The notes beneath the pieces were generated by a model. The model was not told where the DNA came from. It worked only from the letters and a program-made list of their open reading frames with translations, and did not search any database. Made by a program: the position numbers and the translations under genes. A stretch of 64,000 nucleotides of DNA from the NCBI RefSeq assembly GCF_009671065.1, contig NZ_CP046027.1, positions 1,240,001 through 1,304,000 of the forward strand, in the 5' to 3' direction. Position 1 is the stretch's first letter. Each line of letters starts with the position of its first letter. Of this stretch, positions 26,729 to 35,638 are shown piece after piece. This DNA is from Neisseria brasiliensis (GTDB taxonomy: Bacteria; Pseudomonadota; Gammaproteobacteria; Burkholderiales; Neisseriaceae).

Positions 26729-26919
26729 TGAAAGCAAATGAATTGAAAGACAAATCTGTTGAGCAATTGAATGCTGATTTGCTTGACTTGTTGAAAGCAC
26801 AATTTGGTTTGCGTATGCAAAATGCCACTGGTCAGTTGGGTAAACCAAGTGAATTAAAACGTGTGCGTCGCGATATTGCTCGTATTAAAACCATTTTAAC
26901 TGAAAAAGGTGCTAAGTAA
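26728..26919 (+). CDS. rpmC: 50S ribosomal protein L29
   Basis: A two-helix protein at the tunnel exit, close to the trigger factor site. It has 63 residues with the signature LRMQNATGQLGKPSELKRVR. Its start overlaps the rplP stop, and its stop overlaps the rpsQ start. Confidence 0.97.
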   Translation: MKANELKDKSVEQLNADLLDLLKAQFGLRMQNATGQLGKPSELKRVRRDIARIKTILTEKGAK

Positions 26920-27182
26920 TGAGCGTAGAAAAAAATGTTCGTACTTTGCAAGGCAAAGTGGTAAGCGACAAAATGGATAAAACCGTAACCGTATTGGTTG
27001 AACGTAAAGTGAAACATCCTTTGTACGGTAAGATTATTCGTTTGTCTTCCAAAGTTCATGCTCATGATGAAAACAATGAGTATGGCATTGGTGACATCGT
27101 GGTAATCGCGGAATCTCGTCCATTGTCAAAAACCAAATCTTGGGTTGTTAAAGAGCTGGTTGAGAAGGCGCGTACTGTTTAA
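26919..27182 (+). CDS. rpsQ: 30S ribosomal protein S17
   Basis: A primary 16S rRNA-binding OB-fold protein, 87 residues, with KVVSDKMDKTVTVLVERKVK near the start. It is the last gene of the S10 part; a structured 224-base spacer separates it from rplN. Confidence 0.97.
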   Translation: MSVEKNVRTLQGKVVSDKMDKTVTVLVERKVKHPLYGKIIRLSSKVHAHDENNEYGIGDIVVIAESRPLSKTKSWVVKELVEKARTV

Positions 27183-27204
27183 TTTTTGATACAGTAATGC
27201 ACTT

Positions 27205-27279
27205 ATAAGAAACGAAGTCTTGCAGCAAATCTAATTTGCGTGTAAACTTCGTTTCTTATCTTTCAGTTTCTTCTGAAAG
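27205..27279 (+). promoter_or_regulatory. Nested hairpins in the rpsQ-rplN spacer
   Basis: ATAAGAAACGAAGT (27205-27218) pairs perfectly with 27246-27259. Inside it, GCAAAT (27225-27230) pairs with ATTTGC (27234-27239). A third stem CTTTCAG / CTGAAAG follows at 27260-27279. In E. coli this junction separates the S10 and spc operons. The structure may be a leader, a processing site or an attenuator; no clear promoter is visible. Confidence 0.6.
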
Positions 27280-27406
27280 TTTCTTCCCGTCGGGATCCAA
27301 GACTGGTTTACTAGAACCGCGAAGGTTTCATGTGATAGTAACTTAACACTAAGTTATGAGTCAGATGAAAAAGGTAAATTAAGTTGGTTAATTTAAAGGT
27401 AATAAC

Positions 27407-27775
27407 ATGATTCAAATGCAGACCATCTTAGATGTGGCTGATAACTCTGGTGCACGTCGCGTTATGTGCATCAAAGTATTGGGCGGATCTAAGCGTCGCT
27501 ATGCTTCGGTTGGCGATATTATTAAAGTTGCAGTTAAAGATGCTGCACCTCGTGGCCGTGTTAAAAAAGGTGATGTATACAATGCAGTGGTTGTTCGTAC
27601 TGCTAAAGGTGTTCGTCGTCCGGATGGCGCGTTGATTAAGTTTGATAACAATGCAGCTGTGTTGTTAAATAATAAACTTGAGCCTCTAGGTACCCGTATT
27701 TTTGGTCCAGTTACTCGTGAATTGCGTACTGAACGTTTCATGAAAATTGTTTCATTGGCACCTGAAGTTTTATAA
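27407..27775 (+). CDS. rplN: 50S ribosomal protein L14
   Basis: An intersubunit-bridge protein that also binds the silencing factor RsfS, which is encoded at 38059. It has 122 residues, with MIQMQTILDVADNSGARRVM at the start and the ARRVMCIKVLGGS-type signature. First gene of the spc group. Confidence 0.98.
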   Translation: MIQMQTILDVADNSGARRVMCIKVLGGSKRRYASVGDIIKVAVKDAAPRGRVKKGDVYNAVVVRTAKGVRRPDGALIKFDNNAAVLLNNKLEPLGTRIFGPVTRELRTERFMKIVSLAPEVL

Positions 27776-27787
27776 GGAAAAGAAGCG

Positions 27788-28111
27788 ATGAACAAAATTA
27801 TTAAAGGCGATAAAGTAGTCGTTATTGCTGGTAAAGATAAAGGTAAACAAGGTCAAGTAGCTCGCATCTTGGGTGATAAAATTGTTGTTGAAGGTGTAAA
27901 CGTAGTTAAACGCCATCAAAAACCAAATCCTATGCGTGGTGTTGAAGGTGGCATTATCGCTAAGGAAATGCCTCTGGCAATTTCAAATGTTGCGATTTTA
28001 AATCCTGAAACCAATAAAGCTGATCGTGTTGGTATTAAATTGATTGAGAGCGAAGGTAAAGTTAAGCGCGTTCGTTTCTTTAAATCTAATGGCTCTATCA
28101 TCGGAGCATAA
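27788..28111 (+). CDS. rplX: 50S ribosomal protein L24
   Basis: An assembly initiator near the tunnel exit. The protein has 107 residues. The KOW motif GDKVVVIAGKDKGKQGQV lies at residues 7-24, and GVNVVKRHQKPNPM follows. It lies 12 bases after rplN. Confidence 0.98.
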   Translation: MNKIIKGDKVVVIAGKDKGKQGQVARILGDKIVVEGVNVVKRHQKPNPMRGVEGGIIAKEMPLAISNVAILNPETNKADRVGIKLIESEGKVKRVRFFKSNGSIIGA

Positions 28112-28120
28112 GGAGATATC

Positions 28121-28660
28121 ATGGCTCGTTTGAGAGAGTATTATAAAGATACGGTAGTGCCTGAGTTGGTAAAACAGTTCGGTTACAAATCCATTATGGA
28201 AGTTCCTCGTATTGAGAAAATTACCTTGAATATGGGTGTTGGCGAAGCTGTTGCTGACAAAAAAGTAATGGAGCACGCTGTATCAGATTTGGAAAAAATT
28301 GCTGGTCAAAAACCGGTAGTAACTGTTGCACGTAAGTCTATTGCAGGCTTTAAAATTCGTGATAACTACCCTGTAGGTTGTAAAGTAACTTTGCGTCGCG
28401 ATCAAATGTTTGAATTCTTGGATCGTTTGGTTACTATCGCATTGCCTCGTGTACGTGACTTCCGTGGTGTGAATGGAAAGTCTTTTGACGGTCGCGGCAA
28501 TTACAATATGGGTGTACGTGAGCAAATCATTTTCCCGGAAATTGAATACGATAAAATTGATGCTTTGCGTGGTTTGAATATTACCATTACGACTACTGCC
28601 AAAACTGATGAAGAAGCGAAAGCTTTGTTATCTTTATTTAAATTTCCGTTCAAAGGTTAA
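28121..28660 (+). CDS. rplE: 50S ribosomal protein L5
   Basis: Part of the 5S RNP in the central protuberance. The protein has 179 residues, with EKITLNMGVGEAVADKK and VGCKVTLR, and FPEIEYDKIDALRGLNITI near the C-terminus. In E. coli, S8 represses the spc operon by binding mRNA near the start of this gene. Confidence 0.98.
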   Translation: MARLREYYKDTVVPELVKQFGYKSIMEVPRIEKITLNMGVGEAVADKKVMEHAVSDLEKIAGQKPVVTVARKSIAGFKIRDNYPVGCKVTLRRDQMFEFLDRLVTIALPRVRDFRGVNGKSFDGRGNYNMGVREQIIFPEIEYDKIDALRGLNITITTTAKTDEEAKALLSLFKFPFKG

Positions 28661-28662
28661 AC

Positions 28663-28968
28663 ATGGCTAAGAAAGCACTTATTAATCGCGAGCTGAAACG
28701 TCAAGCTCTAGCGAAAAAATATGCAGCTAAGCGTGAAGAAATTTTTGCTGTTATCAATGATTCAAATGCTACTGACGAAGAGCGTTTTGAAGCTCGTTTG
28801 AAATTCCAAGCAATTCCGCGCAATGCAGCACCTGTACGCCAACGTCGCCGTTGTGCATTGACAGGTCGTCCTCGTGGCACTTTCCGTAAATTCGGTTTGG
28901 GTCGTATTAAAATCCGTGAAATCGCTATGCGTGGCGAAATTCCGGGTGTTGTAAAAGCTAGCTGGTAA
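28663..28968 (+). CDS. rpsN: 30S ribosomal protein S14 (zinc-free form)
   Basis: The protein has 101 residues, the long form lacking the four zinc-binding Cys residues; only one Cys is seen (RRRCALTGRPRG). The signature RCALTGRPRGTFRKFGLGR is intact. It starts two bases after rplE. Confidence 0.98.
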   Translation: MAKKALINRELKRQALAKKYAAKREEIFAVINDSNATDEERFEARLKFQAIPRNAAPVRQRRRCALTGRPRGTFRKFGLGRIKIREIAMRGEIPGVVKASW

Positions 28969-28982
28969 TAGGAGTATTAATA

Positions 28983-29375
28983 ATGAGTATGCATGATCCT
29001 ATTTCCGATATGTTGACTCGTATCCGCAATGCGCAACGTGCTAATAAAGTAGCAGTTGCCATGCCTTCTTCAAAATTAAAATGCGCAATTGCAAAAGTTT
29101 TGAAAGAAGAAGGTTATATCGAGGACTTTGCAGTTTCTGCTGATGCAAAACCAGTATTGGAAATTCAACTGAAATACTATGCAGGTCGCCCTGTTATTGA
29201 GCAAATTAAACGTGTTTCACGTCCTGGTTTGCGTATTTATAAAGCTTCTAGCGAGATTCCAAGTGTCATGAATGGCTTGGGTGTTGCTATCGTAAGTACT
29301 TCTAAAGGTGTAATGACTGATCGTAAAGCACGCTCTGAGGGTGTGGGTGGTGAGTTGTTGTGCATCGTTGCCTAG
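28983..29375 (+). CDS. rpsH: 30S ribosomal protein S8
   Basis: Central-domain assembly protein of the 30S subunit and the spc operon repressor in E. coli. It has 130 residues: HDPISDMLTRIRNAQRANK at the start, and the C-terminal GLGVAIVSTSKGVMTDRKA signature. Confidence 0.98.
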   Translation: MSMHDPISDMLTRIRNAQRANKVAVAMPSSKLKCAIAKVLKEEGYIEDFAVSADAKPVLEIQLKYYAGRPVIEQIKRVSRPGLRIYKASSEIPSVMNGLGVAIVSTSKGVMTDRKARSEGVGGELLCIVA

Positions 29376-29388
29376 TGGAGAATTATAA

Positions 29389-29922
29389 ATGTCACGCGTA
29401 GCTAAAAATCCAGTGACTGTTCCTGCTGGTGTAGAAGTAAAATTTGGAACAGACGCATTGGTTGTTAAAGGTAAAAATGGCGAATTGTCATTTCCTTTGA
29501 ATTCTGATGTTGATATTAAATTAGAAGACGGTGTGTTAACTTTTGCTGCAGCAAACAATACCAAACAGGCAAATGCAATGTCTGGTACTGTTCGTGCCTT
29601 GGTTAACAACATGGTTAAAGGTGTTTCTGAAGGTTTTGAGAAAAAACTTCAATTAATTGGTGTGGGTTATCGTGCTCAAGCTCAAGGCAAAACTTTGAAT
29701 TTGTCTTTGGGTTTTTCTCATCCAATCGTTTACGAAATGCCTGAAGGTGTTTCTGTTCAAACTCCTAGTCAAACTGAAATCGTTCTGACTGGTGCGGATA
29801 AACAAACTGTTGGTCAAGTTGCTGCTGAAATTCGCGCATTCCGTTCCCCTGAGCCTTACAAAGGTAAAGGTGTACGTTATGTAGGTGAAGTAGTGGTGAT
29901 GAAAGAAGCCAAGAAAAAATAA
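29389..29922 (+). CDS. rplF: 50S ribosomal protein L6
   Basis: L6 lies near the factor-binding site. The protein has 177 residues with duplicated L6 folds and the C-terminal signature PEPYKGKGVRYVGE. The starting MSRVAKNPV is typical. Confidence 0.98.
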   Translation: MSRVAKNPVTVPAGVEVKFGTDALVVKGKNGELSFPLNSDVDIKLEDGVLTFAAANNTKQANAMSGTVRALVNNMVKGVSEGFEKKLQLIGVGYRAQAQGKTLNLSLGFSHPIVYEMPEGVSVQTPSQTEIVLTGADKQTVGQVAAEIRAFRSPEPYKGKGVRYVGEVVVMKEAKKK

Positions 29923-29935
29923 TTGAGGTTCACTA

Positions 29936-30289
29936 ATGAATAAACATGCAACCCGACTCCGTCGTGCACGCAAAACCCGTGCCCGTATCGCGGACTTGAA
30001 AATGGTAAGATTATGCGTGTTCCGCACCAATAATCATATTTATGCTCAAGTAATTAGTGCTGAAGGTGATAAAGTATTGGCTCAAGCCTCTACCTTGGAA
30101 TCTGAGGTACGTAGTAGCTTAAAATCAGGCAGCAATGTTGAAGCAGCTGCATTGATTGGCAAACGTATTGCAGAAAAAGCAAAAGCAGCAGGTGTAGAAA
30201 AAGTTGCTTTTGACCGTTCTGGTTTCCAATATCACGGCCGTGTAAAAGCATTAGCTGAAGCTGCTCGTGAAAATGGTTTAAGCTTCTAA
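29936..30289 (+). CDS. rplR: 50S ribosomal protein L18
   Basis: Binds 5S rRNA with L5 in the central protuberance. The protein has 117 residues. The basic N-terminus is NKHATRLRRARKTRARI, and the C-terminus has FDRSGFQYHGRVKALAEAAR. Confidence 0.98.
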   Translation: MNKHATRLRRARKTRARIADLKMVRLCVFRTNNHIYAQVISAEGDKVLAQASTLESEVRSSLKSGSNVEAAALIGKRIAEKAKAAGVEKVAFDRSGFQYHGRVKALAEAARENGLSF

Positions 30290-30306
30290 TATTTGGAGAC
30301 TTTCAG

Positions 30307-30825
30307 ATGGCAAAACATGAAATTGAAGAACGCGGTGACGGCTTAATCGAAAAAATGGTTGCCGTAAACCGTGTAACAAAAGTCGTTAAGGGTGGCCGCA
30401 TTATGGCTTTCTCTGCGCTGACTGTAGTAGGTGATGGCGATGGTCGCATCGGTATGGGTAAAGGCAAATCTAAAGAAGTGCCTGTAGCCGTTCAAAAAGC
30501 AATGGATCAAGCTCGTCGCTCTATGATTAAAGTACCTTTGAAAAATGGTACTATTCATCATGAAGTAATTGGTCGTCATGGTGCTACCCGTGTATTTATG
30601 CAACCTGCAAAAGAAGGTAGTGGTGTAAAAGCTGGTGGTCCAATGCGTTTAGTATTCGATGCAATGGGCATTCACAACATCTCTGCTAAAGTACATGGTT
30701 CTACCAACCCTTACAACATTGTACGCGCTACATTAGACGGCTTATCAAAATTGTACACTCCTGCTGATATTGCTGCTAAACGTGGTTTGACAGTAGAAGA
30801 TATTTTAGGAGCTGGTCATGACTGA
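30307..30825 (+). CDS. rpsE: 30S ribosomal protein S5
   Basis: S5 is a fidelity protein and part of the mRNA entry site. The protein has 172 residues. The spectinomycin loop is wild type (NRVTKVVKGGRIMAF, with Thr24, Val27 and Lys28). The stop lies inside the rpmD start region, an 8-base overlap. Confidence 0.98.
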   Translation: MAKHEIEERGDGLIEKMVAVNRVTKVVKGGRIMAFSALTVVGDGDGRIGMGKGKSKEVPVAVQKAMDQARRSMIKVPLKNGTIHHEVIGRHGATRVFMQPAKEGSGVKAGGPMRLVFDAMGIHNISAKVHGSTNPYNIVRATLDGLSKLYTPADIAAKRGLTVEDILGAGHD

Positions 30826-31003
30826 GCAGAAAAAAATCAAAGTTACTTTGGTTAAAAGTTTGATTGGTACTATTGAATCTCACCGCGCTTGTGCGCGTGG
30901 CTTAGGCTTACGTCGTCGTGAGCATACCGTTGAGGTTTTGGATACCCCTGAAAACCGTGGTATGATTAATAAAATCAGCTACTTGTTGAAAGTGGAGTCT
31001 TAA
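30818..31003 (+). CDS. rpmD: 50S ribosomal protein L30
   Basis: A 61-residue 50S protein with KVTLVKSLIGTIESHRACAR and GLRRREHTVEVLDTPENRG. It overlaps the end of rpsE and is directly followed by rplO. Confidence 0.97.
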   Translation: MTEQKKIKVTLVKSLIGTIESHRACARGLGLRRREHTVEVLDTPENRGMINKISYLLKVES

Positions 31004-31004
31004 T

Positions 31005-31439
31005 ATGTTTTTGAATACTATCCAACCAGCTGAAGGTGCAACCCATTCAGCACGCCGTGTTGGTCGCGGTATTGGTAGTGGTTTAGGTAAAACCGGTGGT
31101 CGTGGCCATAAAGGCCAAAAAAGCCGCTCCGGTGGCTTTCATAAAGTAGGCTTTGAAGGCGGTCAAATGCCTTTGCAACGTCGTTTGCCTAAGCGCGGCT
31201 TTAAATCTTTGACTGCTTCAGCAAATGCAGAAGTACGTTTAAGTGAGTTGGCCTTGGTTGCGGTATCAGAAATTGACTTGTTGGTATTGAAACAAGCGGG
31301 TCTGGTTCCTGCAAATGCTACTAATGTAAAAGTAATTGCTTCTGGTGAAGTTTCAAAAGCTGTGACTTTAAAAGGCATTAAAGCAACTAAAGGCGCACGA
31401 GCAGCAATTGAAGCTGCTGGTGGTAAAGTTGAAGAATAA
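31005..31439 (+). CDS. rplO: 50S ribosomal protein L15
   Basis: A late assembly protein with an extended basic N-terminus. It has 144 residues, with GRGIGSGLGKTGGRGHKGQK and FEGGQMPLQRRLPKRGF. It lies one base after the rpmD stop and 13 before secY. Confidence 0.98.
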   Translation: MFLNTIQPAEGATHSARRVGRGIGSGLGKTGGRGHKGQKSRSGGFHKVGFEGGQMPLQRRLPKRGFKSLTASANAEVRLSELALVAVSEIDLLVLKQAGLVPANATNVKVIASGEVSKAVTLKGIKATKGARAAIEAAGGKVEE

Positions 31440-31452
31440 GGCTTAAATTACA

Positions 31453-32763
31453 GTGGCTAGTCAACAATCTTCCTCAGGTTTATCTAAATTTGGAGACTTG
31501 AAAAAGCGTCTATTGTTCTTAATCGGGGCATTGGTCGTTTTCCGTATTGGTGCTCATATTCCAGTGCCGGGTGTAGATGCTGTTGCATTAGCTAAGTTAT
31601 ACGAAAGCGCTGGAAACGGTATTCTGGGAATGTTAAATATGTTCTCAGGAGGTTCGTTAGAGCGCTTTAGTATATTTGCAATCGGTATTATGCCGTATAT
31701 TTCGGCTTCGATTATTGTACAGCTTGCTTCAGAAATTCTTCCTTCCTTGAAGGCGTTGAAAAAAGAAGGAGAAGCTGGGCGTAAAATCATTACGAAATAC
31801 ACGCGGTATGGCACTGTGTTGCTGGCTATTCTGCAAAGTTTTGGTGTAGCAACCTTCGTTTTTCAACAAGGTATTGTCGTTGCAAATCAGTTAGAATTTT
31901 ATATCTCAACAGTCGTGTGTTTGGTTACCGGTACCATGTTCTTAATGTGGTTGGGTGAGCAAATTACTGAAAGAGGTATCGGCAATGGTATTTCATTGAT
32001 TATTACTGCGGGTATTGCCGCCGGTATTCCGGCAGGGCTTCTCCAGCTCTGGACATTAACCAGTCAAGGTGCGATGAGTATGTTGATGGCAGTGTCTATT
32101 GTAATCGGTGCACTACTGCTGATTTATATTGTGGTTTACTTTGAAAGTGCACAACGTAAAATTCCTGTTCATTATGCCAAAAGACAATTTGGTCATGTTG
32201 GACAAGGTCAAAATACGCACATGCCTTTCAAATTAAATATGGCTGGGGTTATTCCGCCAATTTTTGCTTCCAGTATTATTTTGTTCCCTTCTACCTTATT
32301 AAGTTGGTTTGGTTCAAACAATACGGACAGTATGTTGCACAAAGTTGCCGCCATGCTCCAACATGGCCAACCGCTTTATATTCTGATATTTGCAGCAACG
32401 ATTATTTTCTTCTGTTATTTTTATACGGCATTGGTATTCAGTCCGAAAGAAATGGCGGAGAATTTGAAAAAGAGTGGGGCTTTTGTACCAGGTATTCGCC
32501 CAGGTGATCAAACCTCTAGATACTTAGAGAAGGTAGTATTGCATTTAACCCTTTTTGGTGCTTTATACATTACCATCATCTGTTTGATTCCTGAATTCTT
32601 AACGACTGCATTAAATGTACCTTTCTATTTGGGCGGTACTTCGCTATTAATTTTAGTTGTGGTAACGATGGATTTTAGTACGCAAATTAATTCCTATCGT
32701 ATGACCCAGCAATATGAAAGCCTAATGAATCGTCCCGATATGAAATCATTATCACGTAAGTAA
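31453..32763 (+). CDS. secY: Preprotein translocase channel SecY
   Basis: The central channel of the inner-membrane Sec translocon; its partner SecE is encoded at 2758. The 436-residue protein has ten predicted membrane helices. Typical segments are GRIG-like VFRIGAHIPVPGVDA, the plug/TM2 region FSGGSLERFSIFAIGIMPYI, and the cytoplasmic loop YAKRQFGHVGQGQ. Start is GTG (MASQQSSSGLSKFG), with weak upstream ribosome binding. Position inside the spc operon is standard. Confidence 0.97.
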   Translation: MASQQSSSGLSKFGDLKKRLLFLIGALVVFRIGAHIPVPGVDAVALAKLYESAGNGILGMLNMFSGGSLERFSIFAIGIMPYISASIIVQLASEILPSLKALKKEGEAGRKIITKYTRYGTVLLAILQSFGVATFVFQQGIVVANQLEFYISTVVCLVTGTMFLMWLGEQITERGIGNGISLIITAGIAAGIPAGLLQLWTLTSQGAMSMLMAVSIVIGALLLIYIVVYFESAQRKIPVHYAKRQFGHVGQGQNTHMPFKLNMAGVIPPIFASSIILFPSTLLSWFGSNNTDSMLHKVAAMLQHGQPLYILIFAATIIFFCYFYTALVFSPKEMAENLKKSGAFVPGIRPGDQTSRYLEKVVLHLTLFGALYITIICLIPEFLTTALNVPFYLGGTSLLILVVVTMDFSTQINSYRMTQQYESLMNRPDMKSLSRK

Positions 32764-32767
32764 GACT

Positions 32768-32986
32768 ATGGCTAAAGAAGATACCATACAAATGCAAGGC
32801 GAAATTCTTGAAACTTTGCCGAATGCAACATTCAAAGTTAAACTCGAGAACGACCATGTGGTTTTAGGTCATATTTCTGGAAAAATGCGTATGCACTACA
32901 TCCGAATTTCTCCGGGTGATAAAGTAACCGTTGAGTTAACGCCTTATGATTTAACCCGTGCTCGTATCGTATTCAGAGCAAGATAG
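32768..32986 (+). CDS. infA: Translation initiation factor IF-1
   Basis: An OB-fold factor that blocks the A site during initiation, 72 residues, with GEILETLPNATFKVKLEN and ISGKMRMHYIRISPGDKV. It lies four bases after secY; its presence between secY and rpmJ is common in beta-proteobacteria. Confidence 0.98.
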   Translation: MAKEDTIQMQGEILETLPNATFKVKLENDHVVLGHISGKMRMHYIRISPGDKVTVELTPYDLTRARIVFRAR

Positions 32987-33005
32987 ACTGTATAAAGGAA
33001 AAAAA

Positions 33006-33119
33006 ATGCGTGTACAACCTTCTGTAAAGAAAATTTGCCGTAACTGCAAAATTATTCGTCGTAATCGCGTAGTTCGTGTGATTTGTACTGATCCACGTCA
33101 CAAACAACGTCAAGGTTAA
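33006..33119 (+). CDS. rpmJ: 50S ribosomal protein L36 (zinc form)
   Basis: A 37-residue protein translated from ATG 33006 after AAAGGAAAAAA. The zinc-ribbon ligands Cys11, Cys14, Cys27 and His32 are present (CRNC, VICTDPRH). This is the zinc-binding paralogue; no zinc-free copy is seen in the window. Confidence 0.95.
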   Translation: MRVQPSVKKICRNCKIIRRNRVVRVICTDPRHKQRQG

Positions 33120-33126
33120 GAGTTTA

Positions 33127-33155
33127 TTTCTCTTAATTTGATTTTGTGGTATAGT
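33127..33155 (+). promoter_or_regulatory. Possible alpha-operon promoter
   Basis: TATAGT at 33150-33155 is a fair -10. The sequence 17 bases upstream (TTTCTC) is a poor -35. It lies in the 65-base gap between rpmJ and rpsM, where an alpha-operon promoter would be expected. Confidence 0.35.
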
Positions 33156-33184
33156 GACACACTTTGCCCTAAAAGGAAAAAAAT

Positions 33185-33547
33185 ATGGCTCGTATTGCAG
33201 GGGTGAATATCCCTAATAATGCCCATATCGTTATTGGCTTACAAGCTATTTACGGTATTGGTGCGACTCGTGCTAAATTGATTTGCGAGGCTGCAAATAT
33301 TGCTCCTACCGTAAAAGCAAAAGATTTGGACGAGGCTCAATTGGACGCTTTGCGTGAACAAGTTGCTAAATATGAAGTTGAAGGTGACTTGCGCCGTGAA
33401 GTAACGATGAGCATCAAACGATTGATGGATATGGGCTGCTATCGCGGCTTCCGTCATCGTCGTGGCTTACCTTGTCGCGGTCAACGCACTCGCACAAATG
33501 CACGTACCCGTAAAGGTCCGCGCAAAGCGATTGCCGGTAAGAAATAA
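33185..33547 (+). CDS. rpsM: 30S ribosomal protein S13
   Basis: Contacts the P-site tRNA with its C-terminal tail and bridges to the 50S. The protein has 120 residues: ARIAGVNIPNNAHIVIGLQA at the start and CYRGFRHRRGLPCRGQRTRT. First gene of the alpha group. Confidence 0.98.
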   Translation: MARIAGVNIPNNAHIVIGLQAIYGIGATRAKLICEAANIAPTVKAKDLDEAQLDALREQVAKYEVEGDLRREVTMSIKRLMDMGCYRGFRHRRGLPCRGQRTRTNARTRKGPRKAIAGKK

Positions 33548-33566
33548 TTTTTAAGGAAATTGATTA

Positions 33567-33962
33567 ATGGCTAAAGCAAACACAGCTTCGCGTGTACGTA
33601 AAAAAGTACGTAAAACCGTAAGCGAAGGTATTGTGCATGTTCATGCATCTTTTAACAATACCATCATTACAATCACTGACCGTCAAGGCAATGCATTGTC
33701 TTGGGCTACCTCTGGCGGCGCTGGTTTTAAAGGTTCACGTAAAAGTACACCATTTGCAGCTCAAGTAGCTGCAGAAGCAGCTGGTAAAGTTGCCCAAGAG
33801 TATGGCGTTAAAAATTTAGAAGTTCGCATTAAAGGCCCGGGTCCAGGTCGCGAATCTTCTGTACGTGCGCTCAACGCTCTTGGTTTCAAGATTACCAGCA
33901 TTACTGACGTTACCCCGTTGCCTCATAACGGTTGCCGTCCACCTAAAAAACGTCGTATTTAA
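33567..33962 (+). CDS. rpsK: 30S ribosomal protein S11
   Basis: Platform protein near the E site. It has 131 residues, with the [20 protein letters not shown] motif and the C-terminal [18 protein letters not shown]. Confidence 0.98.
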
Positions 33963-33981
33963 TATTGGAGTGATTTGAAAC

Positions 33982-34602
33982 ATGGCACGTTATATTGGCC
34001 CTAAATGTAAATTAGCACGCCGTGAAGGTACAGATCTGTTTTTGAAGAGTGCACGTCGCTCTTTAGAGTCAAAATGTAAAATGGATTCTGCGCCAGGTCA
34101 ACACGGTGCTAAAAAACCACGTTTGTCAGACTATGGTCTGCAATTGCGTGAAAAACAAAAAATCCGTCGTATTTACGGCGTATTAGAACGTCAATTCCGT
34201 CGTTATTTTGCAGAAGCTTCACGCCGTAAAGGTTCTACTGGTGAATTGTTACTGCAATTGCTGGAATCTCGTTTAGACAACGTTGTATATCGCATGGGCT
34301 TCGGCTCTACCCGTGCAGAAGCTCGTCAATTGGTTTCTCACAAAGCGATTACCGTTAACGGACAAGTTGTGAATATCCCTTCTTTCCAAGTTAAAGCCGG
34401 TGATGTTGTAGCTATCCGCGAGAAAGCTAAAAAACAAGTACGTATCCAAGAAGCTTTGAGCTTGGCAACTCAAATTGGTTTGCCTAGCTGGGTTTCAGTT
34501 GATGCAGATAAATTGGAAGGTGTATTCAAAAATATGCCGGATCGCTCAGAATTGACTGGCGATATTAATGAACAGCTGGTGGTAGAGTTCTACTCTAAAT
34601 AA
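33982..34602 (+). CDS. rpsD: 30S ribosomal protein S4
   Basis: An assembly initiator, fidelity protein and, in E. coli, repressor of the alpha operon. The protein has 206 residues, with the S4 RNA-binding domain LESRLDNVVYRMGFGSTRAE near residues 94-113. The KLARREGTDLFLKS N-terminus has no zinc-binding cluster of the four-Cys type. Confidence 0.98.
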   Translation: MARYIGPKCKLARREGTDLFLKSARRSLESKCKMDSAPGQHGAKKPRLSDYGLQLREKQKIRRIYGVLERQFRRYFAEASRRKGSTGELLLQLLESRLDNVVYRMGFGSTRAEARQLVSHKAITVNGQVVNIPSFQVKAGDVVAIREKAKKQVRIQEALSLATQIGLPSWVSVDADKLEGVFKNMPDRSELTGDINEQLVVEFYSK

Positions 34603-34627
34603 TGCTAGCTCAGTGAGGGACAGTTAA

Positions 34628-35614
34628 ATGCAAAATAGCACAACCGAATTTTTGAAACCTCGTCAAATTGATGTAGATACTTTGTCTACTACACGTGCAA
34701 AAGTTTCAATGCAGCCGTTTGAACGTGGTTTTGGTCACACTTTAGGTAATGCTTTGCGTCGTATCTTACTGTCATCCATGAATGGTTTTGCACCAACTGA
34801 AGTGGCTATTACCGGTGTGTTGCATGAATATTCTACCGTTGATGGTGTTCAAGAAGATGTCGTAGACATTTTGTTGAACATCAAAGGTATCGTATTTAAG
34901 TTGCACGGTCGTAGCCAAGTTCAGTTGACTTTGAAAAAATCAGGTGCCGGTGCAGTTTTGGCCGGGGATATCGAATTACCACACGATGTGGAAATTTTGA
35001 ACCCAGAGCACGTGATTTGCCACTTGTCTAATAACGGTCAAGTAGAAATGGAAATCAAAGTCGAGCAAGGCCGTGGTTATCAATCTGTTTCAGGTCGTCG
35101 CGTTGTTCGTGATGAAAACAAACAGATTGGTGCGATTCAGTTGGATGCGAGTTTTTCGCCCATCAGCCGTGTTAGCTTTGAAGTTGAACCTGCACGCGTA
35201 GAGCAACGTACCGACTTGGATAAATTGGTTTTGGATATCGAAACTGATGGTTCTATTGATCCGGAAGAAGCCGTACGCAGTGCCGCACGTATTTTAATTG
35301 ACCAAATGTCTATCTTTGCTGACTTGCAAGGTACGCCGGTTGAAGAGGTTGAAGAAAAAGCTCCTCCAATCGATCCTATCTTGTTGCGCCCGGTAGATGA
35401 TTTGGAATTAACTGTACGTTCAGCTAATTGTCTGAAAGCTGAAGATATTTATTATATTGGCGATTTGATTCAACGTACTGAAACCGAGCTTCTCAAAACT
35501 CCGAATTTGGGTCGTAAATCTTTGAATGAAATCAAAGAGGTGTTGGCCTCTAAAGGTCTGACATTAGGTTCAAAATTAGAAGCTTGGCCGCCTGTAGGCT
35601 TAGAAAAGCCGTAA
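34628..35614 (+). CDS. rpoA: RNA polymerase alpha subunit
   Basis: The alpha dimer nucleates polymerase assembly. The 328-residue protein has the N-terminal assembly domain (ERGFGHTLGNALRRILLSSM) and the C-terminal DNA/activator-binding domain (LKAEDIYYIGDLIQRTETEL, then LGRKSLNEIKEVL). A flexible linker lies near residues 233-250. It sits between rpsD and rplQ as usual. Confidence 0.98.
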   Translation: MQNSTTEFLKPRQIDVDTLSTTRAKVSMQPFERGFGHTLGNALRRILLSSMNGFAPTEVAITGVLHEYSTVDGVQEDVVDILLNIKGIVFKLHGRSQVQLTLKKSGAGAVLAGDIELPHDVEILNPEHVICHLSNNGQVEMEIKVEQGRGYQSVSGRRVVRDENKQIGAIQLDASFSPISRVSFEVEPARVEQRTDLDKLVLDIETDGSIDPEEAVRSAARILIDQMSIFADLQGTPVEEVEEKAPPIDPILLRPVDDLELTVRSANCLKAEDIYYIGDLIQRTETELLKTPNLGRKSLNEIKEVLASKGLTLGSKLEAWPPVGLEKP

Positions 35615-35638
35615 GTTTGAAGATTAAAGGATAATGAC

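Noticed and set aside
30370..30400. Spectinomycin-resistance changes in S5
   Set aside because: Thr24, Val27 and Lys28 are unchanged.
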